The notes under the pieces: generated by a model | The model's input: only the letters and a program-made list of their open reading frames with translations | What the model was told of the DNA's origin: nothing | Database searches by the model: none | Program-made: the position numbers and the translations under genes | Part shown: in pieces, positions 51,770-62,330 of the stretch | Layout: each line of letters begins with the position of its first letter | How positions within the stretch are numbered: position 1 is the first letter of the stretch | Assembly (NCBI RefSeq): GCF_037975245.1 | Contig: NC_092580.1 | Location: 201,001 to 265,000 of the forward strand | Direction: 5' to 3' | Length of the DNA stretch: 64,000 nt | Source of the DNA: Apostichopus japonicus | Taxonomy: Eukaryota; Echinodermata; Holothuroidea; Aspidochirotida; Stichopodidae

Positions 51770-52700
51770 TTAATTCCTGCAAGTAGTCACCTCTGCCAGT
51801 ACAAGGCAGGTCAAGTCCTCTGCAATGCACTTTTGTATCAAGTGCTTCCTAGTCACAGTTTGTGCAGGTAACATATCAGAGGAGAGTACTGCTTTAGCCA
51901 GTGCCCTGCGGAGTGACTTGAGTAGGTGAACTTGGTCTAACAGCATATGGTTCTCTGTTTCAGAATGAGTAGCTGCAGCCATTGTACCAGTGAACCCTTT
52001 ACATGCCTTGCCATCAGCATCAGTTGTTAGGCACTTCTCCTTTAGTGGGTTCTTACCAGTAAGTAATTTGGATGCACAAATCTTTCCACCATTCTGTTCA
52101 TCTTTGACATTGGCATCTTTACTGAACAGCCCTCATGGACTGGACATTGCAACTTGTGACCCCTTCTTCTATTCATTTCACCAATTAAGTTACAGTTGTT
52201 ACTGTGATTGTAATCAAAATTAAATTTATCAATGGTGACATTCTCAACAATTACATCTCTGTATTGGCTTGCACGAACAAATGGAGTCTTACTTTTTGCA
52301 TTAAGCAGACACGTATGATATTGACGATCATATTCTGCAAAAATTGGAGAGTCTTTTGAGAGGCCATGCAGTTGCAGTGTCTTCTTTATACACCCCTTTT
52401 CTGATATATCATTTTCATTCATTTCTTCTATTGCAGGTCCAAACTGGTTGGCTGACTTTTGTAGTGTACTGACAGCGGGACTTGGAAGAGAGATGCTGCT
52501 GAGCATTCTATGAGCTGCACTTGAACCGATCTACATCTGATGCAAGCCTGACTGCCGTGCAATGTTTAGTTCTGAAGGATTCTTGCCAGGTTTGCTTCTT
52601 GGTTTAAACCTTTGTAGATGGGCCAGAGCTTACAGTACCTTTGTATCTTCAGAGAATGCATCCAAACACAACCTTTAAGCCAAGTCCCACAAATTCTTCA
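51770..52700 (-). pseudogene. Transposase-like gene fragment, Mutator-like suspected
   Basis: The minus strand encodes, in order, FKPRSKPGKNPSELNIARQSG (near 52,600), then a 154-codon frame (52,042-52,506) with LPSPAVSTLQKSANQFGPAI, then LTTDADGKACKGFTGTMAAA and HLLKSLRRALAKAVLSSDML (52,035 down to 51,770). The pattern of proline-serine-rich motif, Lys/Asn motif, acidic TDADG and basic LRRAL segment resembles large transposon-encoded proteins of invertebrates that I associate with Mutator-like transposases; this is recognition by memory, not a search. The frame is broken between 52,042 and 52,030. Partial copies lie at 39,735-40,104, 45,028-45,173 and 46,299-46,390. Confidence 0.45.
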
Positions 52701-53251
52701 TATCTAAGTTTGCAAGAGGAATAGGTGCCACAAAGGCGCTCACTTCACAAAGTTATTAGCCTCCCCCAACCAAATGTTTTTTACCTACTGAAAGAAAGAT
52801 AATTTGCAATGTGTTTTTCAATGGTTAAACTGATATTATTATTACCATAAATATTGTATTGACTTCCCCAATAATTCTAACCAATATGGAATGGTAATAA
52901 TTACACAGCATATGATTGTATGTTATTGGCATGCGATGTAAAAACCTGTGCATGCCTATATGATATGCACATTGACATGTGTAACACGCGAAACTCGAAC
53001 AATTTAGGTTATATTTTCCCAGATTGGGCCCCTACGCCTATGACGGTAGTTCTATCAGGCATGTTTTTTGGAGTATTCAAAATCATACCAAGTTTTGTGT
53101 GGTGGAGTATAAGAATCGCGAGATACAATTTATGAAAGTGGCAAGGAAACATGGTAAATATGACTGATAAAAGGCCAATTTTGACCGAAAATGTCAATTT
53201 TTAGGTCATTCACAATCACAGGAATATATGAATAGGCCTAGATAAACTGTG

Positions 53252-53282
53252 GTGCGACAGTCGGAGATTCCAGCTGTCGCAC
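53252..53282. other. Short perfect inverted repeat (hairpin)
   Basis: GTGCGACAG and CTGTCGCAC are separated by 13 bp, a 9-bp stem. A second hairpin-forming stretch (GGGGGG, TGAGACA, CCCCCC) lies at 53,319-53,337. Both occur in a small C/G-rich island before the next repeat; no function can be assigned. Confidence 0.5.
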
Positions 53283-53389
53283 TCCAATTTTCCAACTATC
53301 GTCAGTTTTATCAAGTTCGGGGGGTGAGACACCCCCCACACCCACCCCCCCTTCTAGCCACGTCCGTGGGTGTAAGTCACAACTTCTCA

Positions 53390-54830
53390 AACAATCATTA
53401 AAAGAGGTTTAATGTGGAGTCTAAAAATTTCAATTTTTAGTTAAGATGGCATACTCATATTAGCATTTACATCAATCCACCACAAGTGTTCTCATTCAGA
53501 GAAAGCAACAGGAGAACAAATTTCTTGATATGTTATCAATTAGTGTCTGGTGTTTTCTTGGCAGGGATGTTAAGGAGCATGAAAGAGAGTACAAGTGATA
53601 CAAAAATTTGGTCAGTTGAGGTAAGTTTAGACCAATTTAGGCTTCCCTGGAACAGCATACAGAAATTGATTTCTGCTGAGTAAAGAGGTTTGTTTACAAG
53701 TGAGGAAAACTTCAGTCTCTCATAGTAAACAAGCAATCTGCATGGTTATGATATAGAAAATTGAGGGTGCTATGAATGGCCAACTTGTCAGCTATCCAGT
53801 TATTGGTTGCATTTAGCTTGTGAGAGCTAAATAGATTAAGGGATCACATTACTTTTTGATTTAGTGTGTATTGGGTAGTGTTTGCACGGGTTATCCGGGT
53901 ACCCGCCCGACGCCATACTACCCGGTTCCTAATTTATTACCCGCATCCTCCGTAGTGTGATATAAAAAATAAAAAAATAAAAAATCGCAAATCGATGGTT
54001 AGGCAGATTTCCCATTGACTTAGTGTGGTGTTAGGCTACCATGTGTCGAAGATAACAGCAATAACGAAAGTACTCCATGGATATCTTATAACTGCGTCAC
54101 AATTTCAGCGAATAAACAGATGGTTAGGCCTAGCTAGATTTCTCATTGACTCAGTGTGGTGTGGTGTTTGGCTACCATGTGGAAGAAATTATTATTTATT
54201 CATTCGTTTATTTCATGGAAGGAAAGGCTGACAAGGAATTTTATGAGATGTTTACGGATTATAGACGGATTATAGACGGATTATAGACTAAAAAATAATA
54301 ATCGCAAGTGGCTGTTAAAGTGTTTACTAATCGTTTATTCCAAATGCGATCAAATTGTGCGAATCGCACAATCTCGCGGCTAATGCGAACCCTGGGCCTG
54401 CCTAATAGATAGTAGTAGTAACAACTGTTTACGAGCTAAATTGGATATTTATATGGTGAGATCAATAGACGTGGAGAGCAAGCAAAAGCCGCGACGGCAG
54501 TGCGATGTTAGTAGTAATGTTAATTATATGAAGTTATTAACAAGTTAATGAAAGAAACAATAGCAAATAGAAATTATTGAGGAAGGTTTTATACCTTATC
54601 TTACACCTACGTTTTTGAACATGAAAACATTGTCAGTAGAGAATATGATTCATTTATTATGGCATCCAATATGTCATTTCTTGAAAATTGTGATACTCGA
54701 GGGTAAAACAATTTTTTTCCGGGTACCCGGATACCCGACGGGTAACGGCTCTTGGGTACCCGGTTCCCGATTTTTGGACCCGTGTAAACACTAGTATTGG
54801 GGCATTTAATAGGTGTATACTACCACAGAC
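53390..54830. repeat. Dispersed repeat copy 5, split by a hAT insertion
   Basis: From about 53,390 (GTCACAACTTCTCAAAC) it follows the composite repeat, then AGATGGCATACTC (about 53,444) starts the inverted-end part. This continues to TTAGTGTGTATTGGG (53,875) and resumes at TATTGGGGCATTTAATAGGTG (from 54,795), ending in GTATACTACC. The pieces match the uninterrupted copies at 36.8 and 39.3 kb, which independently confirms the insertion at 53,876-54,793. Confidence 0.75.
53876..54793. mobile_element. Non-autonomous hAT-type element, 918 bp, nested
   Basis: The ends TAGTGTTTGCACGGGT and, in reverse complement, TAGTGTTTACACGGGT match at 15 of 16 bases. The target duplication GTATTGGG is perfect (53,868-53,875 and 54,794-54,801), 8 bp as in hAT. 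Both ends continue into GGGTACCCG-rich subterminal sequence. Inside, a block with CATTGACTTAGTGTGGTG (about 54,015) is duplicated at about 54,147, and CGGATTATAGA is repeated in tandem near 54,255. No transposase frame. Confidence 0.9.
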
Positions 54831-55867
54831 CCTTTTATCATGCCGACTAGTATTCAGCAATTGGTTGAGCAATATTGTGTGTCTATGTGTAGGACATTTT
54901 ATTTGACCGCATAAGAATCATAAACATTTTCAGAAGTCCAACACCTGTTAACAAACAATTTAATAACTTGTTAGTACTTTTATTTTACAATCATTTGGTC
55001 AGCATGGAATGTCATTAGTTGAATCACAGAAACTATATTTGGTAAGTTGAAACTATGAAGAATCAACAGTGTGTTTTGTTTGTTTACTATTAAAATAGGA
55101 ATTAATGGCCAAAGAAGTTCAAAATTCCAAGGCTGCTACTAGTGCTTGAGGGAAGACTGAAAGCAGAAAGAATGCCTAATGACAGAGAAAGAAGACATTA
55201 TACAGACACTGTGTGACTGCATGGTAGGATATACATGGCTAAAATAGGTAAACAGTTTAATACTGTAAACTCACACTATATCATTGCCAAACAGCTCTCT
55301 GAAATCTGAAATAATCACGAGGAGCGATTTAATGCTGCAACGTTACGCTGGAGACCCGACTTGCATTTGACAGATACTAATAGTGGGCCCAACTTACAAT
55401 AAAGTGAGCCTAACAAGTAACTTTGAAACACTTCTTAAGTTCAGGCTCAACCTTGAAACTTATTTTTCGTGACGACCTTCAAAACTTGTTTTGCGACAAG
55501 CTCTGCTAACCTTTCAACCAGAGACAAATAAATCATATTTGCTCACGCTCGAAATGATGCTGATTTAATAGTTGCGCGCAGATTCCTCAGCATCATGTGT
55601 ATTTACTGCGTTACTAGCGGGGCCCTATGTGGGTGAAAGTGATTTGTATGTGCTTCCTCCTGCACTGCTGACAGCCGCCCGGTCCATACATTTGTATATT
55701 CCCACCTACGAAAACCAGTGTCTAATATGTTTATGAGCTTGCCGAACGTTACAACATCATACAGAAAGCCATGCCGGACAAAATTATATTTAATGAAATA
55801 GTAACATATACATTAGTTACTATTTATAAATATATGATATACAAATATGTCATGCATAAACTATATA
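54831..55867. other. Stretch without a recognised gene
   Basis: Short frames only. I see no repeat of the families above and no RNA gene. Confidence 0.5.
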
Positions 55868-55882
55868 CACATATATATATAT

Positions 55883-55913
<31 letters not shown>

Positions 55914-56011
55914 AATATATATATATATATCTATATCTATATATATATATAGATATATTATAGATATATATTTATCTATATCTATATATATATATTATAG
56001 ATATATATATT
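55868..56011. repeat. (TA)n tract with interruptions
   Basis: Alternating TA with occasional C or A changes (TATCTATA, TATAAATA). It lies immediately 3' of the deleted Penelope-like copy on that element's strand. Confidence 0.9.
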
Positions 56012-56021
56012 GTAATAAACG

Positions 56022-56569
56022 TTAACTATTACGAGTCCATTGCTGCTCCTTACCTATTTTTAATTTGTCAGCTAGACTTGTGTATTCATTGTCTATTTCG
56101 GTGGCGGTGTTGCGGTTCGCATATTTGTATTTCTGAGGTATGTTTACAGTTAGCAACCCACCATATTTGGCGGGGTCCATCTTGTACATGTTCCTGGTTT
56201 TGTCTGCCTCTACGAAGATTTCTTTAGAGGGTGTGATGTTTTCTATGTCCTTCTTGAGGTTGGACAGGAACTTCTCCATCACTTCCTTGAACTTAATGTT
56301 CTCGACCATTTCCAGCATATCGGACTGGAATGAGACCAACTCCGGGATTTGTGGGGGGACGCATCTGGATTTTAGCCCGTTTGCATCGGTGGTGGCGGTG
56401 TTGTCCTCGTCACGGCTGGTGTCACTCGCTTCCGCATCGGTGTCAGTATCGGCCAGGATGAATAATGCTCTCCATCGCATCCATTTATCAGCTTCTCTGT
56501 CATCTCCAGCAGTCTTTTCAAGTATTCTCTAGTTGATGGCAAAGGAATGTTCTTGCCCGAGTAGTTCAT
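56022..56569 (-). pseudogene. Penelope-like N-terminal coding fragment (deleted copy)
   Basis: Starts MNYSGKNIPLPSTREYLKRL and changes frame after EKLIN to continue MRWRALFILADTD. It then runs through PPQIPELVSFQSDMLEMVE, FVEADKTRNMYKM and YTSLADKLKIG, where the deletion junction adds KEQQWTRNS and a stop. It is nearly identical to the N-terminal part of the longer copy, including the frame change. Confidence 0.75.
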
Positions 56570-56613
56570 ATTGTATCTGTAATAAAGTATGGGTCACTAT
56601 TCCACGAACTACC

Positions 56614-56615
<2 letters not shown>

Positions 56616-56664
<49 letters not shown>

Positions 56665-56680
56665 CATATATATATATTAT
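56616..56680. repeat. (TA)n microsatellite
   Basis: TA repeat with two TACA interruptions, between the coding part and the hammerhead-like motif of the deleted copy. A shorter tract sits at the equivalent place in the other copy (59,417-59,453). Confidence 0.9.
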
Positions 56681-56746
56681 TAGAGAAAACCAGAGAAATA
56701 AGATATGACTCATAATTGACAAATAAGGAGTAAGTTTTAGAAAATC

Positions 56747-56788
56747 TATTGGAATTTTCGGTCCCCCCTGGGACCTTCGTCAGCAATA
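56747..56788 (-). ncRNA. Hammerhead-ribozyme-like motif, deleted Penelope copy
   Basis: Read on the minus strand: stem I strand TATTG, core CTGACGA, stem II GGTCCC/GGGACC around loop AGGG, core GAAA, a minimal stem III segment ATT, cleavage-site base C, then stem I strand CAATA. This is the type I hammerhead order with CUGANGA and GAA cores. An unpaired A between CTGACGA and stem II is atypical. Stem III (AATT) is too short to work alone but is self-complementary, so a dimer could form. Hammerheads are established features of Penelope-like elements; activity is not shown here. Confidence 0.62.
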
Positions 56789-56827
56789 CTTGGCAGTTGA
56801 ATGAGAAGTACAAAATGTGTTTATTAC

Positions 56828-56876
<49 letters not shown>
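56828..56876. repeat. (TA)n microsatellite upstream of the hammerhead-like motif
   Basis: TA repeat flanked by ATTACA and GGAAGACTTCCTCC. The equivalent tract in the other copy is 59,588-59,634 with the same flanks. Confidence 0.9.
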
Positions 56877-56877
<1 letters not shown>

Positions 56878-56931
56878 AAGACTTCCTCCACTTTGTACTT
56901 TTGTGGCAAACAAATAAATAAATAAATAAAT

Positions 56932-56954
56932 AATATATATATAATATATATATA

Positions 56955-57017
<63 letters not shown>

Positions 57018-57077
57018 ATATATATATCTATATATATATCTATAGATATATATAGATATACTATAGATATATATTTA

Positions 57078-57121
<44 letters not shown>

Positions 57122-57130
57122 ATATATATA
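56932..57130. repeat. (TA)n tract between the two Penelope-like copies
   Basis: Long TA repeat with TATC and TATAGATA interruptions joining the 3' end of the longer copy (57,131) to the 5' end of the deleted copy (56,931, AAATAAATAAATAA). Confidence 0.9.
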
Positions 57131-57139
57131 TTGTAATAA

Positions 57140-59370
57140 ATGTTAACTATTACGAGTCCATTGCTGCTCGGAGTTGTACAGCGATCGTCAGGCCTACTGA
57201 TCCGTATAAAATATGGGTCGCTATTCCATGAACTACCATTTGGGTTTGACACGGCTGGGTGGTTTCCTTTTGTGTCTGTTGCCATGTCTACAGGTAGAGA
57301 TGAGCTCGCTTCTCTAGTTGAGCGTGTTGCCTTTGAGGATGGTAATTTGGAGCTTTTCTTTGCAAAGATTGCATAGACCAGAACCAGACTGCTGCTTGTG
57401 CATTTGGACTGTGACACAATTTCCCAGTGTATTGAATATTCAGCTTTTTTCTCCTTGAGTTGCCAGATGTGTTTAGAGAGTTCCGTTTCTTTCTTATATC
57501 GGTCATGTTGGAATGATTTGGTGTGGTTGTTGTATCTCTTCTTAAATTCTCCGCTCGCGAGGCCTATGTATGACGCGTTGTCGGTTCATGACGTGACTGT
57601 GGCTTTGTAAATGATGTCATTAACCAAGCAGTTGCCGCGAAGTGGGCAACTGTCTACTTCTCGGCAGTTGCATGTCTTTTCCTGGGGGGGGGGTTGGCTC
57701 GTTTCTTTCATGACCTTTGAGTTGTGTGACTTGATGATCTGTTGCATGTTTCTCATACAGCTGTAACTTTATTTTGACTTTGTGTAGCTTTGTAACTTTG
57801 TAACTTTGTAACTTTGACTTGTGTAGATTTTGTGTAGCTTGTTGGTCTGTGGGAATTGCTTGTCGATGAGTTTTAGGAAGTCCGCCACAAAGTTGGTCTT
57901 TACGTTTTTGCTGTATGGGGGGTTGTACCATGTGATTTTTCTTGACCTGCATTTCTTGTTCTGTTTGGTGTCTTCGTTTTCCTTGTTTTGGTATTTGATA
58001 GTATGGTTGTATCCAGCTGACCAGAGGGCATGATTGTAGGTGGGTGCTGCTTTCTTGAATGCATCCTGGTTAGATGATAGACCAGAGACTGTTCTTTCGA
58101 TGGCTGGCGGTATGTTCTTTAGTATTGCGTGCGGGTGGTTCGAGTGTTGGCTTATGTAGATTGGTTCGTTGTTTGGTTTTCTGTAGGGCTGGTATTCATG
58201 TTCAAAGTGACGTCAAGGAAGTTGACTGTTTTCAAGTTCGTTTGGACAGTGATTTTTAGTCCACATGTATGGACGATCTTGATTAGGGCTTTTGGTATTC
58301 TGTCTGCTTTGCTGCCTGAGCATGACCTCATTACTGCTAGCCCATCGTCCCTGTATAGAACCAAACCAGTGATATCGGGGTTTTTCTCCAGTTGGTTCAA
58401 AATGAATAGTCCCACCAATTTACAAACTTCCGCTTTGTCAAATGCAGCCATTGAGACGTGGAATTGGTTGACTGTGTCTCTCTTCTCGTTTGCCCTTGTG
58501 ATCGAGAGATCTCCTTGCGTGCATGATAGTCTTGTATTCAGTATCACTGATTCTGGTGTATGCTTTGGCCCATGCTAGACATTTGTGTATGAGATCCTTG
58601 CTTATTGAAGGGTAAAAATCAACAATATCGAAGACCAGAAAGGTGAGACTGCTCTTTTCCTGTATATTTTTAATCCATTCCAGTACGCTTGTGGTATGTT
58701 TTCATTTATGTGGTCCAGCATGACCTTGCTCACTCGTCCCATTTCAGGTTTTTTGTGTATATTAGCCTGCATTTTGTGTTATTTTGAAAAATTTCTTTGT
58801 GGTCCTTGATTGTCACGAAAGCCGTTTTGGGTCCAGTTTTATTTATTCGGTTACCTATTTTTAATTTGTCAGCTAGACTTGTGTATTCATTGTCTATTTC
58901 GGTGGCGGTGTTGCGGTCCGCATATTTGTATTTCTGAGATATGTTTACAGTTAGCAACCCACCATATTTGGCAGGGTCCATCTTGTACATGTTCCTGGTT
59001 TTGTCTGCCTCTACGAAGATTTCTTTAGAGGGTGTGATGTTTTCTATGTCCTTCTTGAGGTTGGACAGGAACTTCTCCATCACTTCCTTGAACTTAATGT
59101 TCTCGACCATTTCCAGCATATCGGACTGGAATGAGACCAACTCCGGGATTTGTGGAAGGGCGCATCTGGATTTTAGCCCGTATGCATCGGTGGTGGCGGT
59201 GTTGTCCTCGTCACGGCTGGTGTCACTCGTTTCCGCATCGGTGTCAGTGTCGGCCAGGATAAATAATGCTCTCCATCGCATCCATTTATCAGCTTCTCTG
59301 TCATCTCTAGCAGTCTTTTCAAGTATTCTCTAGTTGATGGCAAAGGAATGTTCTTGCCCGAGTAGTTCAT
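57140..59370 (-). pseudogene. Penelope-like polyprotein: reverse transcriptase plus GIY-YIG endonuclease, frameshifted
   Basis: In order along the minus strand: MNYSGKNIPLPSTREYLKRL; after a frame change MRWRALFILADTD; TAFVTIKDHKEIFQNNTKCR; FDIVDFYPSIS (58,600-58,632), RT motif A with its catalytic Asp; VSMAAFDKAEVCKLVGLFIL; and LYRDDGLAV (about 58,340-58,360), RT motif C. Then NFLDVTLNMN, ITWYNPPYSKNVKTNF (about 57,930), and a Cys cluster CNCREVDSCPLRGNC followed by IIYKATV, YIGLASGEFKKRYNNH and ELSKHIW. This is the Cys-containing linker and GIY-YIG nuclease that cuts the target in this class. There are several frame changes, an in-frame stop between IIYKATVTS and TDNASYIG, and a short CTTTGTAA expansion near 57,785-57,830. 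It is inactive as written. Confidence 0.85.
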
Positions 59371-59416
59371 GTTGTATCTGTAATAAAGTATGGGTCGCTA
59401 TTCCACGAACTACCAT

Positions 59417-59453
59417 AAATATATATATATATATATATATACATATATATATT
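59417..59453. repeat. (TA)n microsatellite in the Penelope-like leader
   Basis: TA repeat with one TACA, between the leader block and the hammerhead-like motif; the counterpart of 56,616-56,680. Confidence 0.9.
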
Positions 59454-59510
59454 GTTAGAGAAAACCAGAGAAATAAGATATGACTCATAATTGACAAGTT
59501 TTAGAAAATC

Positions 59511-59552
59511 TATTGTAATTTTCGGTCCCCCCTGGGACCTTCGTCAGCAATA
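59511..59552 (-). ncRNA. Hammerhead-ribozyme-like motif, longer Penelope copy
   Basis: Same 42-nt arrangement as at 56,747-56,788. The only difference is the base at the predicted cleavage site: A here, C there. Hammerheads accept A, C or U at that site, so the change falls where change is tolerated. It lies about 140 nt upstream of the start codon in the same orientation, the expected place in a Penelope-like pseudo-LTR. Confidence 0.63.
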
Positions 59553-59583
59553 CTTGGCAGTTGAATGAGAAGTACAAAATGTG

Positions 59584-59828
<245 letters not shown>

Positions 59829-59990
59829 TATTGACATCAGTAGTAGTACGTGTCAATTTAGATGTAGCACACATGACTTTAGTAGTAGTAGTAGTAGTAC
59901 ATGTCAAATTAGTACAGTAGTAGTACATCTCAAATTAGTACACTTCAAATTAGTAGAAGTACATGCCATTAGTAGCAGTATATGCTGCTG
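59829..59990. repeat. Degenerate AGT/CAAATTAGTA minisatellite
   Basis: Runs of AGTAGTAGT and repeats of the type GTACATGTCAAATTAGTA. The reading frames through it are low complexity and not genes. Confidence 0.75.
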
Positions 59991-60220
59991 TGGTCCTTTT
60001 TGCATTCCATATACGAAAGCCTTCAGTAAAATCTTCAACGGCTGCATCGCTATGGTTAACTGACTTTGATGAATAATGCAAACAAGAAACGTCCATATTA
60101 ATGAGGTATGCGAGGCATGCAAGAGCACGTGGCAATAGTTTGGTTGTGTCAGAACCATTACACCGTATGGCTTTCATGAAGACGTTAATGTGTTAACTCT
60201 TGGACTGCGTGTGCTGATAT

Positions 60221-60589
60221 CAAGGGCGTAGGAACCGGGGGGGCTGGGGGGGGTGCCAACCCCCCCAGTGAAAAATGTGGAGGGGCGGAAGTATCATTCC
60301 GCCCCCCCCGCTTCGCAAGTCAGAAAACCCCTTTTTCATTTCCAAATGAGAAAAAAATCTCATTTAGAGCACCAAATAGCATCTAAGGCCAGGTGAAAAT
60401 GCAAAATTATATACAAAATGGAGTGGGTGGGTTGAAGTGTGCTATATTGCACCAAATTGCATCTGAGGCCACCTGGAAATGCAAAAAAAGTCCAAAGGGG
60501 AGGGGGACACCCCCTCCCCTTAGACCCCTCCCCCAGGCCAGCCATCCGTCTTCAGCCCCCCCACTCAAAAGTACCTTCCTACGCCACTG
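60221..60589. mobile_element. hAT-type MITE, 369 bp
   Basis: The ends CAAGGGCGTAGGAACC and, in reverse complement, CAGTGGCGTAGGAAGG share GGCGTAGGAA. The target duplication GCTGATAT is perfect (60,213-60,220 and 60,590-60,597), 8 bp as in hAT elements. The G/C-rich subterminal runs and an internal duplicated block (AGCACCAAATAGCATCTAAGG and a similar copy 75-80 bp on) are typical of a much-copied MITE. No coding sequence. Confidence 0.88.
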
Positions 60590-60597
60590 GCTGATAT

Positions 60598-62330
60598 GCC
60601 GTGAATGTGAGTAAAATATTCCAAATTGAAATATGTATTGCTAATCATGCAGACGTCAAAGTGATATCCTTAAATCCGAACTTGAAAAAAAATAATACTC
60701 AGCACTTTCTTTATCTTACTTAATGAGTAAAAAAAAACTGATATTTTTTGGGTACACTTGACACGTCATATCTCACAAGAAATGGTTGCTCACATTTATT
60801 TTCCGACTCAAGAGTGTACTTTTCACAAACGCTGGTAATTTATGGTTTTAATACACTTAATGATTAGACCCCAAAATACCAAAACTTTGCGCTGCTGTGG
60901 CTTGAAAACACCCCATATTGATTAGAAATTATCCTTTCAAACATTTCTGATGGCAATCACACCAACTTTATTATTGGGAGGCATCTTTTTTTAATGTCAA
61001 TATGGGAATACTTAATGTCAAAAGGTCAAAAGGTGGAGTAGAACAACAAAGGTGGTGTTTGTTTTTTTATAACTCGATGTTATATCTCGATTGTTATAAA
61101 TCTATCCGGCTACTGTACGTGGCCGAAGTAGCGGCATTTTAGTGAATGCATCCATGCGATTTGCAGTGAAAGGACAGGGGGGGGGGGGTGGGGTGCAGGG
61201 ACAATGATGCAAGGGACAAGAGAAGTAGGGTTTCAGGAGCTGTTGTATCCTTCCAGAATTTTGGAGGTTTTCATAGACTTTCCTTTATTTTCTAATGCAA
61301 ACAGCTCTTTCAAATGTTCTACTGCCCTTTTCCCTAAGTTGTCAAGTTTAGAGTATAAATCTGTCCTTCGTCTGGACAAACATCATATTTCTTTCCGCAG
61401 GTAGGCGTAGTCCCTCCATATATGATGGGCTGTATTTGTTGTACTCCCCAATCCTTACTCATGTGAGTCCTGTCACTGTACCTGTCCCAAATCCCTACCT
61501 TTCTCACCCCTCTGGAATCCATTTAACATTCAACTGTTAGACCACACTGCTACTACTGTAGTTGAACATTACAGTGGAGTAATTGCACACGTGAATAATC
61601 AAAATAGAATATTTTGGAAAACAAAAGTCGATAATAAGTAGTTTATTATATAAACAGTATCAGTAAATGGAGCAACAATAAGCTGTAACAGAAACTAACA
61701 GGGTAGGATGCAGAGATATTTATATATTGAAAGCTTTTATTTAATGCAGTTTGGTGCCTTGAATCAGCAATTGCAGTTTTTACCTAAGTACCCAGCTTAT
61801 TATAATGTACCCTCATTAAGAATCCGGAGGGGCACAGCCACTATTTCGAGGGAGAGAATTAGAAATTGTCTTTGATTTTCATTGAGATAGCAGGGGCACT
61901 ACGGCAACTTTGTAGTTTTAGTAGGAAAACAAGGCTATTTACATACACTTGTGAAAAGGCACCAAGGCGCATGGTTTCCAGAGTGAGAAAAAACAGGTAG
62001 AATTGACAGAATTTTAAGAGCAACTTTTTTTCAGTGGTTTTTTGAAAACTGTACATCAAAACCTTAACATTTCCTGCAGCTGCTCAATATTTACTGGCTC
62101 TTGGCACAAATTTTGCTGGAGTTTTGGACAATCTTAGAGCCCTGACTTTGATGATAAAGTTGTAGGATGAGTCAAGAGAGCACCTAAGGCATTGAAAGGG
62201 TTAAAAGGCATACCGCAGTTGTTGCTATCAGTGATGGATGATTTTTAAGTTCATGACCGCAAGAGGTATTTTGCCATCCACCTGCTTCCTGACGTACATA
62301 TTTTTACATTCATTGAGTGTGTTTGGTTTT
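60598..62330. other. Stretch without a recognised gene
   Basis: AT-rich with a G run near 61,180-61,190. Frames are 66 codons or fewer and none is recognised. No target duplication or inverted ends were found by eye. Confidence 0.5.

Larger units (their letters stand above)
56012..56931 (-). mobile_element. Penelope-like element, internally deleted copy
   Basis: Reading the minus strand from 56,931: a leader with the hammerhead-like motif, a (TA)n tract, the 5' leader block at 56,588-56,615, the N-terminal coding part, then a direct jump at about 56,050 to the element's 3' terminal sequence. That terminal sequence (AATGGACTCGTAATAGTTAAC) is the same as at 57,131-57,168 in the longer copy. 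About 1.7 kb, the whole RT and nuclease core, is missing, while both ends are kept. It is directly downstream of the longer copy in the same orientation. Confidence 0.75.

Noticed and set aside
56529-56909. 126-codon frame rich in Tyr-Ile
   Set aside because: It is translation of (TA)n tracts and leader sequence.
57288-57506. Separate small gene in the 57.3-57.5 kb region
   Set aside because: It is an alternative frame of the Penelope-like nuclease end.
60393-60614. 73-codon proline-rich frame
   Set aside because: It spans the C-rich part and border of the 369-bp MITE and is not a gene.
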